Notes under the pieces: generated by a model
Told to the model about the DNA's origin: nothing
Seen by the model: the letters and a program-made list of their open reading frames with translations, nothing else
Database searches by the model: none
From: Diprion similis
Lineage: Eukaryota > Arthropoda > Insecta > Hymenoptera > Diprionidae
Direction of reading: 5' to 3'
NCBI RefSeq assembly: GCF_021155765.1
Contig: NC_060115.1
Coordinates: 14,152,493-14,216,492, forward strand
Length of the DNA stretch: 64,000 bases
Made by a program: the position numbers and the translations under genes
Part shown: piece by piece, positions 9,283 to 19,856 of the stretch
How the letters are laid out: every line of letters starts with the position of its first letter
Numbering within the stretch: position 1 is the first letter of the stretch

Positions 9283-10321
9283 TATCGGTGTTGTCGTAAG
9301 GTCGCAGCTTTAGCTGCTGGAAGGCCTCCTCCTGGGGTGCCTCCCAGCGCCACTCGGTCTGCTTTTTGAGCAGCTCATTTAGCGGGCTGGCGACGGTGGC
9401 TACGCTTGGTATGAATCGGCGGTACCATGAGATGAGTCCCAGGAATCGGCGAAGTTCCCGGGTGTTCGTCGGTGGGTTCATCTCCTTTATCGTCTCGACT
9501 TTCTCGGGGTCCGTACGGATGCTGCGCTCGTCGATCACGTGGCCAAGGTACGGAAGGCGGGGTACGCAGAAGTGGCATTTCTCCGGATTCATTCGGAGGT
9601 TTGCGTTCCGCAGCCGGTGAAACACTTCGCGGAGGTGTTGCAGGTGGTCCTCGAGCGTTTGAGTTACAACGATAATGTCGTCGAGGTAGGCGAAGGCGTG
9701 TGGCTCCATCCCAAGTCCAATTACTCTGTCGAGGAGCCGTTGGAAAGTAGCGGGGGCGGAATGGAGCCCAAAAGGCATTACGGTGAGCTGGAGCAGTCCC
9801 CTCCCTGGTACGGTACAGGCGGTAACATTCTTGCTCTGCTCTGTCAGAGGGACCTGCCAGTACCCGTTTTTGAGGTTGATAATCGTCAGGTACCGGGCTC
9901 CTCTCAGTTTGTCGAGGGTGGCGTTCACCTGAGGCAGGGGGTATACATCTCGTTCCGTGACTTCATTGACTTGCCGGTAGTCAATGCAGAACCTCGGTTT
10001 CCCATCCTTTTTCCTGGCGATCACTAACGGAGAGCTCCAAGGACTGTCGGAGGGTTCGATTACTCCCTCCGAAAGAATCTTTTGGACTTCGGTATCGATG
10101 ATCTCTTGCATCATCGGGTTTCTTGGGCGGTATCTTTGTTTTATCGGCTGGTCGGTTTTTAGCCGGACATGGTGTGTAGTCAAGGGAGTCGGACCACTGA
10201 CGGAGTCAAATCTGGGCAGTTCCCCGTCCAGGAATTTTGGAGCTGCCTTTGCTGGTGTGGTGCCGCGGTGGCTAGACCTGGGTGGCTGGTGCCTTGCACC
10301 GTGAACGTGGTTGAGCCACAC
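9269..10321 (-). pseudogene. Gypsy A reverse transcriptase
   Basis: A 350-codon frame with complete Gypsy RT blocks: SPWSSPLVIARKKDGKPRF, CIDYRQVNEVT, PLPQVNATLDKLRGARYLT, VMPFGLHSAPATFQRL, FAYLDDIIVVTQT and LGHVIDERSIRTDPEKV. The catalytic box is YLDD and therefore intact; one palm Asp is altered in the LTIINLKNGYWQVPL block, where Gypsy normally has DLxSGYWQ. It continues with WYRRFIPSVATVASPLNELL into RNase H, where the frame shifts. Read with the protease upstream it is in the same frame but separated by a stop at 10406. Confidence 0.9.
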
Positions 10322-10405
10322 CCCTCAGGATGGAGTGCGCGCCCATTCAGGTAGATCCGGAGGTCGAGCTGCCTTCGGAGGTCGGTGCTAATCAAGACGT
10401 CGTAG

Positions 10406-10729
10406 TCAAGGGTGGGAAGAACCGCAAAAACGGTGATATAGTGTTCTGCCCGCCACGCGGATGTGGCCCTCGATACTTTTACTTATGATGGCGGTGGTCC
10501 CATCGGCCAATGTGGCGTGGGATGGGTCATCGTGGCGGACCCACCCTGCCTCTAGGCACTTCAGGGCCATTCTTTCATTGACGTAAGAGACGGCGGCTCC
10601 GGTGTCAAGTGAAGCGGTAGTGGTGTACCCAGTGATTTTTGTCTCTAGACTAAATCTCTCGTGGGTTACCGGCCGGATCGGTCTGGGTGGTATCGTCCGG
10701 CTGGTACCTAGTTTTCTGAACGCGAGCAT
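10406..10729 (-). pseudogene. Gypsy A aspartic protease
   Basis: The 107-codon frame contains TTTASLDTGAAVSYVNERM, in which DTGA is the catalytic motif of retroelement aspartic proteases, and THATLADGT-like flap sequence (SHATLADGTTAIIS). It overlaps the end of gag at 10729 in another frame, the usual place for a gag-pol shift. It is cut by a stop before the conserved alpha-helical end. Confidence 0.8.
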
Positions 10730-11307
10730 TAGCAGTCACGAGAATACACCCCATCTTTCCCGCAGTACGAACAGAATAGCTTCGGGGCCCGGTTGCACTG
10801 GGTGCGCGTGTGCCCCCTCTGCTTGCACCGCCAGCAACACTCTTTGCGGTCGTACTTGCTCGTGGGCGGTCTTACGGCCGGTTTCGTCACCACGAGAGCC
10901 TCGCTCCTGCGTGGTGGAGGTTTCGTCCCTGTCTCCTCTCGGCATATCACCTCATACTCGTTGGTCCTTTGGACGAGCTGGTCAAAGGAGGACACCGAGT
11001 CACGGAGCATATACTTCCGGTATGCAGGGCGAAGACCATAGTATGCGGTCTCTAGCTGTTCTTCGTGAGGCATGCCGCCTCTACGCCGCATGAGCGTTTG
11101 CAAGTTCGTAATAAAATCTCTTGCCGTTTCGTGTTCGCCCTGGACTCGGTCTCTGATTTGTTTGTCCAGGGCTCTTCTCTCCCCGGCCGGTAGGGAGTAT
11201 CGTTTGAGGCATGTCTTAAAATCTTCCCAGGTTGCCCAGGTGCCTTTGGTGTTACGACACCATAATAACGTCTCGACCCTCAATAATACGGGTAGACCGC
11301 GCAGCAT
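10729..11307 (-). pseudogene. Gypsy A gag, capsid and zinc knuckles
   Basis: Capsid signature WEDFKTCLKRYSLPAGERR, followed by ETARDFITNLQTLMRRRGG and LETAYYGLRPAYRKYM, is typical of Gypsy gag. Two zinc knuckles end the protein: CWRCKQRGHTRTQC, a canonical CX2CX4HX4C, and CSYCGKDGVYSRDC, in which the His is replaced by Val. It is separated from the N-terminal ORF at 11458-11736 by about 150 bp in the same frame class but interrupted. Confidence 0.85.
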
Positions 11308-11457
11308 CTGCGGGTCGGTAAGCTGGTATGCCTCACGCAGCTCTTCAGTCTGTTCTAGGAAGGCAAAGACTTCCTTTCCATCACAGTGGCATCCCCACTT
11401 TCGGATCTGGTCGATTATCCAGACTTCGTCGGGTCTTGGGCGGTCAGCCCCTGATGC

Positions 11458-11736
11458 TTACGGTGCCATCACCTGGCTCGCAGCGTCGGCCATGTTGCTT
11501 TCCGCGGTTTCGGAAGTGCCCGGTCTGGTCGTCTCGGTCGGGTTGACTAGTCCCTTCAGTTCGGTCGGTTCGGCGGGTTCGGCGGGTTCGGTAATTACAC
11601 CTGGGTTACTCCTAATGAAAGTCACCAGGCGTTTTCGCAGTTCGTCCAGCGTCCCGGTACAGTCAATCCTGATCTGATGGAGTAGCCCTTCTACCTCCTC
11701 TCTCCTGAGGTTGTATATCCATGAGTGTCCGGGCAT
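11458..11736 (-). pseudogene. Gypsy A gag N-terminal SAP-like region
   Basis: Starts MPGHSWIYNLRREEVEGLLHQ and contains LDELRKRLVTFIRSN, a SAP-like helix-loop-helix found at the start of many insect Gypsy gag proteins. It continues with a PAEPAEP low-complexity stretch made by a short TTCGGCGGG repeat at 11570-11590. Confidence 0.7.
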
Positions 11737-11950
11737 TTTCGTGCAGGATTGCGGGACGGGATTTGTTAGGTGAAGGAATATATACTAACGGTTTTAACCT
11801 AACTAAGCAAACAGAATAATACCAAAAAGAAATAACGGAGCTAGGAAATACCGGCGGTGGAAATATATTACTTGTCCCGGGAGTTAATTACATGTATTCA
11901 GAAACTATGAGCTGAGTGTAACCAAGTTGACGGCTGTTTCACTAATCACG

Positions 11951-11968
11951 GTCCCTGTTCGGGCGCCA
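11951..11968 (-). promoter_or_regulatory. Gypsy A primer binding site, lysine-tRNA type
   Basis: Minus-strand TGGCGCCCGAACAGGGAC, three bases inside the LTR, is the same 18-mer used by retroviruses primed by tRNA-Lys3. Basis: sequence seen here; tRNA identity from established knowledge. Confidence 0.9.
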
Positions 11969-11971
11969 TTT

Positions 11972-12308
11972 TGTAACGGTGTTACCGGTCCTGGTCGGTC
12001 GGATTACCCTTCGGTGGTGGTTGCACCCCCCCTCCAGCCGGATGCTCGGAGTCGACCAGGGTCAGTTTAGGAGGGAGTAGGGTAATTAAAATGATTGAGA
12101 CACGTTATTAGAATGATAACTGTAGTTTATTTGATCGCGTCAGTTCGGATCACTATTGGAAAATAGAAATATAGACAGCGTATGCTGCAATCAACTTGGT
12201 GTTTAATAAATAATTATAACTAACATCTATATATGTACAACAGGTCAAAGAAATATCCTTACACGCTAGACAGAGTATGACGGGTAATAAATCGGCGGAG
12301 CCGGTACA
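11972..12308 (-). repeat. Gypsy A 5' LTR (about 337 bp)
   Basis: Starts TGTAACGGTGTTACCGG immediately outside the primer site and plausibly ends at CCGGTACA (12308). Only this copy is present, so the outer edge rests on the TG...CA rule and on the change in sequence before the 3-kb LTR at 12331. Confidence 0.6.
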
Positions 12309-12330
12309 ATAGTTATGTCTTTATATATAC

Positions 12331-15300
12331 TGTGACGTGGTATTTTATACCCCGTCACATGGGTTGAATATCGCTCTCCTTATTTTCAGAATGTCGTAAA
12401 AAGTAACGAAAACACGTCTGGGGCCAATACTCCAAAAAGAACAACTAATTCATTCCTAAGTGAGACTTAATTATTAAGCTAATTCCTGTCTTTTTTTTTT
12501 ATCTCTGTATCGTACTACGAGAGCTATCTTCAGCGACACCGCTTCGCGGGAACCGAATATCGCGAAGCCAAGGTCACGTACCGGGTCAACAGCCAACTAT
12601 CGTCAACTGCAACAGATCAGATACCGCAAAGTCAACTTCCGATGGATGCCTACCTAGGTTGCGTACAGGGTCGTGCGTGAAGCACAACGAAGACCTCCGA
12701 TCATTTAGACTTATCGGCCAGGAGCCGAACCATCGCTAGAACGCCACTGCCGCATGGATGCATCGTAGACGGCGTACAGGGCTGTGCGTCAAAACACAAT
12801 CAAGCCTCCCGTCGCGGTACTTATCAGCCTGGAGCTGAACCAGCATAATATCTACTGTCTCGCCTACTATACCGCAGAATCGTAGCTGTCTACAAACCTA
12901 CGATTATCGAAGGACTGCATCGTGAGGACAAGCCCGAGAAACCGTGGTGGACCACGCCGGACTGATGGTCTTAAGGATGGGAACCCTGCGTGTAAATCAT
13001 CACCATCAGGAAGGCTCGGTGCAACAGTGCCGTAGGGCCCGCACCGAGTTGCAGTACCGGAGAGATAGTCAGCGCGGGGAGTACTAGCACTGCATAAGTT
13101 GACGACGCACCAATCTCGAATTCTGCAAAGTATCGGTACCGCAACAATGTGAGTAGGATCATTCTTCTCGTCGTCGTTCCTAGATCTCTCGCACACATCG
13201 ATACCGCAACACCGTGAGGGGTAGACCTTCCCCTCTCGCGAGGACCGCAAGCAGCTGACCATAGCCCTCCCACATATCGCTCGACGGATCGATAATTCTC
13301 TACAGGACAACGTGGGAGGAGGAGACACCCAGGAATGGACTATCGCCCATCTACACCTGTTGACCCGTACCACGTGACCCTCTGGCCCAATTATCGATCA
13401 CCGAACACCGGAAAAGGATCACGTGATGAAATCTCGCCGAAAATCGACCGGGATCGTCAGGATCGCCGCTCGTCTCTTCACATTCTACGTCCAGCTATCG
13501 CTAGTTACAGACGTGCTTTCGCTACACTCAGTGTTACTTTACTATCGCTATTTTCTGCTCACGTATTCTAACGATTCAGTGCTTTCTACTTTCCGCTTTT
13601 CGACTGCCTGCTTCTCCGCCTATCTCTGTTCTATCTTCTATTTTCGTAAGTGAGGTTTTTCTTCTATCTATTTTGTGAAGCCACGAATTTACTTGCTTTA
13701 CATCTTTTTCTCTCTTTTCTTACCTATTATCGATTTTCTCTCTTTTATCTCACAGTTTGCTCTGCGTGAACCACGTGGGCTCGTATCGTATTCTCTTCTT
13801 ATCTCTTATCTTATTCTCTCCCTTATTATCGAATATTGCAAGTAATTTCGCGACTGGTTAGTTTACTATTATTTGTAGTGACTATTATCTATTTCCTTGA
13901 TTTATCTTGTTTGAATGATTTTCTTGATATCGCTGACTAGCAGCGCCTTACTTATGCTTTCGTAAAATATCTCTGAATACCGTATTTTATTCGAATCTCT
14001 GATTTATCGTTCTCAGTAGTGATTGTTAAATCAATTAGCTTATAAAGTCTCTAATTTTGTCTCTTATTTCGCTTCTCGCTATCTGATATCTATTTTCTCT
14101 CGGTATCTCTGTTATAATTTCTCAAATATTGTTTCTTTGATTTCTTAATATGTTACCGATTTGAATATCACCGAATATCTTTCTGATTTACTTATTATCA
14201 AATATCTTGGAGGAATTATATCGTAAGCGTACCGCGTGCGCGATCTTATATCGCTGCGCGGTATAGCCGTTGTTCTCTTTTGACATTGGAGTATTGTGCC
14301 GTACCGAATAACACCTTTTTCATCGCTTTCTTTGCTAATACCGCTGTTACGTAGTTTGTCCGTAGATCTCTAGTTTGTAATATATCGCATTATAATATTT
14401 TGTTCTCTATAATACCTGTTCTTGACACGTCAAGATATCCATTTCTTGCTTATCGTAATTATAATATTTCGTCGTATCGCATATATCGCAAGCTAGAACC
14501 TACGTATTTCTCTAATTTCTCTTGTAATTTTTATCGTGATTTCTTCTGTAATTTCTATCATACCTGTTTTATACTATTTCGCTATACCTGATTATTTCTG
14601 ACTTCGCTTCAAATATCGAATTATCTAACTGACTTGTAATCCTTGCCTTTCTATTAATTGTCATATCTTTGGTTACCGATTAATTGTAATATCTTTTGCT
14701 TCTCGATTAACTATAATATCTTTTGCTTTTCGACTAACTATAATATCTCTTGCCTTCTTTTGCCAATTGTATTCTCGTATTTTCTATCTATTATCGTGCC
14801 TCCTTATTGTTACCCGTTGATGCAATTATTCTGTACTGCTATGTGATCATATCTTTATCGCCATACTATGTTACTTGACTTGAATTGTGACAATTAGTTT
14901 AAGAACTTTAGATTGTGCATTGCATGCTAGCCTATTTCTTATCTGCTTTGTAAACTTGCTGATTGTTATACCAAGTAATAGTATCGCGATCACCCGCTTC
15001 ATACCGCTAAATTACTTGAATAATTGTATCGCTACCGTGCTACCTCTGAACTCACTTTCTCTCTGGCTGTATCTGAATTTCTCTACTTGCTTTTTTTTAA
15101 TACAATTGATACTATTACCATTTTCTTTAATATTGTGATTTATCGACTTGGATACGACCCATCCCCTCTACCATTATCTTTACCTACTGAGTGAGCTGTG
15201 CAAAACCGTCGTAGAATCTGATCTATTTCGTCATATCGTATTCTTTAATTATCGTATCTCTGACGCTACTGCGTCTGGCGCCCAACATTTATCTCTTTTT

Positions 15301-15414
15301 CTAATTATCGTTTATTCCGTGATCAGATCAGTACCTGCGCCGTAGGGTAGCGTGATTATCCCTCCCTCAAGAATTATCGCTAATTTTCTTTTTACCTATA
15401 ATAATCACGTTGCA
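12331..15414 (+). repeat. solo long LTR (3.08 kb), copy 1
   Basis: Begins TGTGACG and ends CGTTGCA, flanked by a 4-bp target duplication ATAC (12327-12330, 15415-15418). The whole unit is repeated at 46269-49337 with different flanks (ATGT), and its last 1.4 kb is repeated inverted at 50079-51517 next to a primer binding site, which identifies it as an LTR. The 5' third is moderately GC-rich with internal duplications; the rest is pyrimidine-rich and AT-rich. ORFs in it (for example 12867-13373) are not conserved in register between copies. No gene is evident. Confidence 0.85.
14640..14765 (+). repeat. 27-bp minisatellite inside the long LTR
   Basis: Four degenerate units of the type CGATTAATTGTAATATCTTTTGCTTCT follow one another. 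The homologous site in copy 2 (48600-48690) has fewer, diverged units, so unit number varies between LTR copies. Confidence 0.6.
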
Positions 15415-15448
15415 ATACATATTTATATATCTTTATAGATATATATAT

Positions 15449-16070
15449 TGTGACGTGTACACCTTTTCTAGGCCTTTGGCCTGTAGAAAAGTGCACCGTA
15501 TGAGTTCTTCCGAAGTGAATTGAGTTTAACTTCTAGTTTGAAGTGATAAATTTTCGGACTTCCTCTCTTTATTGGAAAAACTTTCGGCTTAATGGGACTC
15601 GCCTTAAAAACCAATCTTCTAGCTTTCCGGACTTGGGCGATACCGAAGCCGTATTATCTGTGAACAAGGATTCCGCTGATGTGCTCCCTTTTTTGTCGAC
15701 AACAACTCTTTTTAGGCCAATGCGACCGTCTTGGAGACACGCAGCTAGATTGTTGACACCTGTTCGGCAACACGGGATTACCAGTGTGCCTTTCTAATTA
15801 CAGACTCGTGTTATCCAAGAGCTGTCTACCTTTGGTTGATGTTTTGCGTGAATGACCCGTATCAGCTGTGACTTACAGACCAGGGATAGCCGTGGCTGTC
15901 TGTCAAATCTATTGCTCAGGAAAGTGACTGTCAAGGAAACGAATATGAGCCTGCGAATACTATTTGATCTTCTGGAGTTTTATCAAATTCAACTGATATC
16001 ATAATACAAAAAGAATACAAAATGCCTTATCAACTAAATCAAAAATATAGCCTACAAAAAGAAAAATATG
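15449..16070 (+). repeat. solo LTR (1.08 kb), left part
   Basis: Begins TGTGACGTGTACACC after ATAT (15445-15448). It is interrupted at 16070 by the copia element and continues at 20959-21414, where it ends CTCGTTACA before ATAT. Length without the insert is about 1,078 bp. No coding region is recognised. Confidence 0.7.
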
Positions 16071-16362
16071 TGTTGAGCCAGCCTAAGTTTAACGTGGGAT
16101 AAAAGGGACAGGAGCTTGTATGGGTAGAGATTTTCAATAAATTGTAGAGAACTCAGGACATGTATTGCGTAAGACAAAGATAACTTTCTTTTTATTTTAT
16201 TTTGCACGTGGCTATCTCTAAGAGGCTCGGACAATTACTACTGCAGCGCACATTTAGTTTGCGACTGCTGCCGATCCGAACATACCCGAGCTTTGCCGAC
16301 CGACATTCGGCTCTCGGCGCTTCACGCATTCACACTCTCAAGCACGAATAACATTCTCAACA
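16071..16362 (-). repeat. copia 3' LTR
   Basis: 292 bp, TGTTGAGCCAGCC to CATTCTCAACA, same length as the other LTR. The RT/RNase H reading frame ends just inside it. Confidence 0.95.
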
Positions 16363-18305
16363 CTACCGCCGTTACAGTGGTTGAGATTCCATGCTTGCAG
16401 ATTCATCGCTTCGCATAATATTCTAAACCGTTCCTTGGGAAGAGCTTTTGTAAATATATCTGCTTTCTGTTTTTCCGAAGGAACGTACTTTACGACTATC
16501 TCTCCGTTTTCTGTTTTCTCGCGTATGAAATGATAGCCGATGTCTATGTGTTTTGTTTTCCTGTGATAGACTGGATTCTTTACCAGTTGTATTGCACTCT
16601 GGTTATCGACAAACAGAGTGGTCTCTCTCTCACATGGACATCCGATATCTGACAATAGTTTTCGCAGCCAAATTGACTCTCGTGCTGCCGCAGACGCAGC
16701 TACATACTCGGCTTCTGTTGTGCTTAGTGTCACCAACTTTTGCCTCTGTGACGACCATGAAATAGCACCGTTTGCTAAACAAAAGACGTATCCTGTGGTT
16801 GATCGCCTTGTCTCGATGTCGCCTGCATAATCTGCATCGGAGAAGCCGATTAGCTCAGATTTGCTACCGCCGCCAACATACTTTATGCCGTACTCAGCTG
16901 TTCCTTTCAAATAGGCAAAGATTCTTTTTACTGCACGCCAATGCTCAACATTGTGACTATTTAAAAACTTGCTAACAGCATTTACGGCGTATGCAATGTC
17001 CGGGCGTGATACCGATGCTAGAAATACCAAGGATCCAACCGCCTCTCTATACGGCACGTTGTTTGATTTTTCATCATCTATCTCAGATGGAGATAACGTG
17101 ACGTGAGGATCTGCGGGCACACTTACGACTTTTGCCTCAATCATTCTATATTTTTCTATTATTTTCTTTACATAGGCACTTTGGTGAATGACTAAAGATT
17201 TTTTACTCTTGTTTCGCTCAATTTGAAGTCCTACGAACACGCTCGAATCGCCTAGCGTAATCTTAAAATTATCGCTCAGTCTTTTAATAATTATATCTAA
17301 AGTCTTTTTCGATTCCGCTGCGACAAGTCCGTCGTCGACAAATAGAGCTAATAACACCGTTTCTCTCTCGAACTGACCGACAAAAACACACGGATCAGCT
17401 TCGCACTCTTTCAACTCAAACTCATTTAGGAACTGCTTGAACTTTTGGTTCCAGCATCGCGGCGCCTGCTTCAGGCCGTACAGCGATTTCTCTAGTTTGC
17501 ACACAACACTGTTTTTCTTCCCGTTGGAGACTTCTGCGACGTCTGCTCCCTCTGGCACCTCCATGTAGATAGTTTCGAGTAATTCCCCATACAGGAATGC
17601 TGATCGAACGTCGAACTGCGTGAGCTCGAGCTGCTTCTCTGCTACTGTTGCTAACAACACTCGTAGTGAGTCGTACCTTACTACTGGTGCAAAGGTTTCC
17701 GTATAGTCGACGCCCTCCTTTTGCAAAAATCCTCTTGCACAGAGTCTCGCCTTGAACCGCTTCACCCCTTCCTCCGGATCTTCTTTCAGCCTGAACACCC
17801 ATTTTGAATCGATTGTGTTCATTTTTAAATCACGCGGCACAATCGACCAAGTATGATTGCTTTCGTGTGCGCTTAGCTCTTCTTGAATGGCTACCGCCCA
17901 CTGCGTGGCATCTTCACCATTCATAGCTTCCTGCACAGTGTTTGGAGCGACGTACTCTGCGACGTCGACCTCATACCTCGCTGCCGGCCTAATATTTTCT
18001 CGAGGCCTCAATCCTTCTCGACCAGGTGTTGCAGCTTGCTCCGGACCAACCGGCCTGCGACCTCTGCCACGGCCGATATTTTGAATATTGCCTACTCGTA
18101 GACCATTTGCCGCCTGTTGACCGTCGTTTCCCTGCTGCTCTCCAACCGCCTGATCGTCGTTCTGGGGCTCCGCTTCTTCTTCTTCTTCTTGAATTTTCTC
18201 GTTTCCTGAGAATACGATCTCGCCGTCGTCATCTTCTTCTTCTTGAATTTTCTCGTTTCCTGAGAATACGATCTCGCCGTCGTCATCTTCTTCTTCCGCT
18301 TCCAA
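16338..18305 (-). CDS. copia RT and RNase H
   Basis: A 655-codon frame continuing in register from the integrase frame after a single TAG (18330-18332). It opens with an acidic linker containing a 17-residue tandem duplication (EEEDDDGEIVFSGNEKIQ type). RT blocks: KWVFRLKEDPEEGVKRFKAR, FAPVVRYDSLRVLLA, TQFDVRSAFLYGEL, SLYGLKQAPRCW and LLALFVDDGLVAA, where FVDD is the catalytic box. RNase H: GFSDADYAGDIETRRSTTGY, STTEAEYVAA and LFVDNQSAIQLV, then RKTKHIDIGYHFIRE near the end. All motifs look intact, so only the stops and frameshift upstream prevent a full polyprotein. Confidence 0.92.
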   Translation of the reverse strand: MEAEEEDDDGEIVFSGNEKIQEEEDDDGEIVFSGNEKIQEEEEEAEPQNDDQAVGEQQGNDGQQAANGLRVGNIQNIGRGRGRRPVGPEQAATPGREGLRPRENIRPAARYEVDVAEYVAPNTVQEAMNGEDATQWAVAIQEELSAHESNHTWSIVPRDLKMNTIDSKWVFRLKEDPEEGVKRFKARLCARGFLQKEGVDYTETFAPVVRYDSLRVLLATVAEKQLELTQFDVRSAFLYGELLETIYMEVPEGADVAEVSNGKKNSVVCKLEKSLYGLKQAPRCWNQKFKQFLNEFELKECEADPCVFVGQFERETVLLALFVDDGLVAAESKKTLDIIIKRLSDNFKITLGDSSVFVGLQIERNKSKKSLVIHQSAYVKKIIEKYRMIEAKVVSVPADPHVTLSPSEIDDEKSNNVPYREAVGSLVFLASVSRPDIAYAVNAVSKFLNSHNVEHWRAVKRIFAYLKGTAEYGIKYVGGGSKSELIGFSDADYAGDIETRRSTTGYVFCLANGAISWSSQRQKLVTLSTTEAEYVAASAAARESIWLRKLLSDIGCPCERETTLFVDNQSAIQLVKNPVYHRKTKHIDIGYHFIREKTENGEIVVKYVPSEKQKADIFTKALPKERFRILCEAMNLQAWNLNHCNGGSVENVIRA

Positions 18306-18329
18306 CTTTGTCGTTGTTTTTCCGACTCT

Positions 18330-19655
18330 CTAGTGAAAAATAACGTTCCTCGACACCGAAACCGTTTTCGTACCTGGATCGTAGAGTCTGTAATTTCCCG
18401 ACTCACCCTGATATCCGACGAAAAGTACTTTCTTCGCGCGCGCGTCGAATTTTTTCGAAAATTGCTTCGGAACGTGGACGAACGCTTCTGACCCGAAAAT
18501 CCGAAGATGTTTCAGATTCGGAGTTTTTCCGATCCACAGCTCGTAGGGTGTAACTCCGCTGGTTGTCCACACGGTTCTGTTCAGCGCGTATATCGCGGCA
18601 TTCACGGCTTCTGCCCAAAGTGACAGCGGAAGATTCTTTGACAGAATCATCGTTCGCGCACTCTCGACAATTGTGCGGTTATCGCGCTCGGCTTTTCCGT
18701 TCTGCTCCGGAGTATACGGCGCGGTTGTCTCTCTTTTGATTCCGCACGACGCGAGATAATCGTCCATCTTTTGGTTACAGAATTCGCGACCGTTATCTGA
18801 CCTCAGAGTTTTAATCGACTGCCCGAATTTATTTTTAATCAATTTTTCGAATACCTTAAATTTTTCAAAAACCTTGGACTTGTGACGCATGAAGTAGACA
18901 TGACGATAGCCGCTCGCATCGTCTTTGAATGTCAAAAAGTATCGCGCTCCACCGGGAGATTCGGTTGACATCGGCCCGCAAACGTCGGTATGCATGACCT
19001 CGCCGATTTTTGTCTCTACTTTCTCTGGATCATTTTTGAATGGCAACCGATGAGCTTTACCTAACTGGCATGACTCGCAGAAAAAGTCACTCTTGTCTGA
19101 CAACGATACACCGTTTATGAGACCCTTTTTCAATAGATCGCGTATCGCACGCTGACCTACATGCCCTAGTCGCTCATGCCAAACACGCAGATTTAAAGTC
19201 GCTACGTTTGCCTCTTCAACACTCCCCGGTTCGATCACTTTGAAAAACATTCTATACAGGTCGTTCTCTTGTTTTAAACCAGGCGCTACTACTTCGTTGT
19301 CACGCACGATTCTCACTTCATTGTCTTTGAAAAATACCTCGAAACCATGACTCGTACAAACTCCTACCGAGAATAAATTTTTCCTCAACTTCGGAACAAA
19401 CAGCACGTTCTCAATTCTACCGTCTTGCCACACGCCGTCGATAAGCTTTTTGATATGAACTGTTCCTACTCCGACGATCTTACAGGATTCATTATCACCG
19501 AGACGAATTGAATCATCGCTGCTTCCGTATGCCCGATAGTCGGTTAGCCACTCGCGTCGGTATGTTAGGTGCCTCGACGCGCCGCTGTCGGTCAGCCAGA
19601 CCTCGCTTTGACTTGCCGAAAATATATCTTCCACTTGACCTCGTGCCACTCTCAC
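18330..19655 (-). CDS. copia protease and integrase
   Basis: A 441-codon frame. VWLTDSGASRHLT holds the protease DSG active site at about residue 22. Integrase follows: HERLGHVGQRAIRDL with CESCQLGKAH (HHCC zinc domain), then the DDE core with MHTDVCGPM, TLRSDNGREFCNQK and TAPYTPEQNGKAERDN. The end includes WIGKTPNLKHLRIFGSEAFV and FVGYQGESGNYRLYDP, the usual copia GKGY-like region. The frame is bounded by TGA (19656-19658) upstream and TAG (18330-18332) downstream, both in register with the rest of pol. Confidence 0.92.
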   Translation of the reverse strand: MRVARGQVEDIFSASQSEVWLTDSGASRHLTYRREWLTDYRAYGSSDDSIRLGDNESCKIVGVGTVHIKKLIDGVWQDGRIENVLFVPKLRKNLFSVGVCTSHGFEVFFKDNEVRIVRDNEVVAPGLKQENDLYRMFFKVIEPGSVEEANVATLNLRVWHERLGHVGQRAIRDLLKKGLINGVSLSDKSDFFCESCQLGKAHRLPFKNDPEKVETKIGEVMHTDVCGPMSTESPGGARYFLTFKDDASGYRHVYFMRHKSKVFEKFKVFEKLIKNKFGQSIKTLRSDNGREFCNQKMDDYLASCGIKRETTAPYTPEQNGKAERDNRTIVESARTMILSKNLPLSLWAEAVNAAIYALNRTVWTTSGVTPYELWIGKTPNLKHLRIFGSEAFVHVPKQFSKKFDARAKKVLFVGYQGESGNYRLYDPGTKTVSVSRNVIFH

Positions 19656-19658
19656 TCA

Positions 19659-19856
19659 AGCGCTCGCGCCGTCACTTGATTTTTTATTCGATTCTGGTTT
19701 CGCGCCGTTTTCAGCTACAAACGCACAATCACGAGATTTTTCGGAGTCTCCTTTCCTGCGACGCGGATTCCTGCACCCGCGAGCGAAATGACCCTTTTCG
19801 AGACATCTATAACACTCGATGTCTTCTTTCGATCTACGCGGTTTTTCCGGCTTTTT
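19659..19856 (-). pseudogene. copia gag zinc knuckle segment
   Basis: Too short for most ORF lists. In the same frame as pol, this stretch encodes CYRCLEKGHFARGCRNP, a canonical CX2CX4HX4C nucleocapsid knuckle, and ends at TGA 19656-19658. It follows the gag frame after a one-base shift near 19857-19860. Confidence 0.75.

Larger units (their letters stand above)
3291..12308 (-). mobile_element. Gypsy A LTR retrotransposon, degraded, interrupted by Gypsy B
   Basis: A Ty3/Gypsy element read on the minus strand in the order gag, protease, RT, RNase H, integrase. The 5' LTR (11972-12308) and a primer site matching the lysine tRNA type are at the high-coordinate end. The 3' LTR was not found; the element ends against the repeat at 2874-3290. 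Reading frames are broken several times. A second Gypsy (3666-7702) sits in the last part of pol. Confidence 0.85.

Noticed and set aside
12867..13373. 168-codon minus-strand ORF in the 3-kb LTR
   Set aside because: In copy 2 the matching region is split into different frames (46804-47211, 46908-47213), so there is no sign of selection on a protein.
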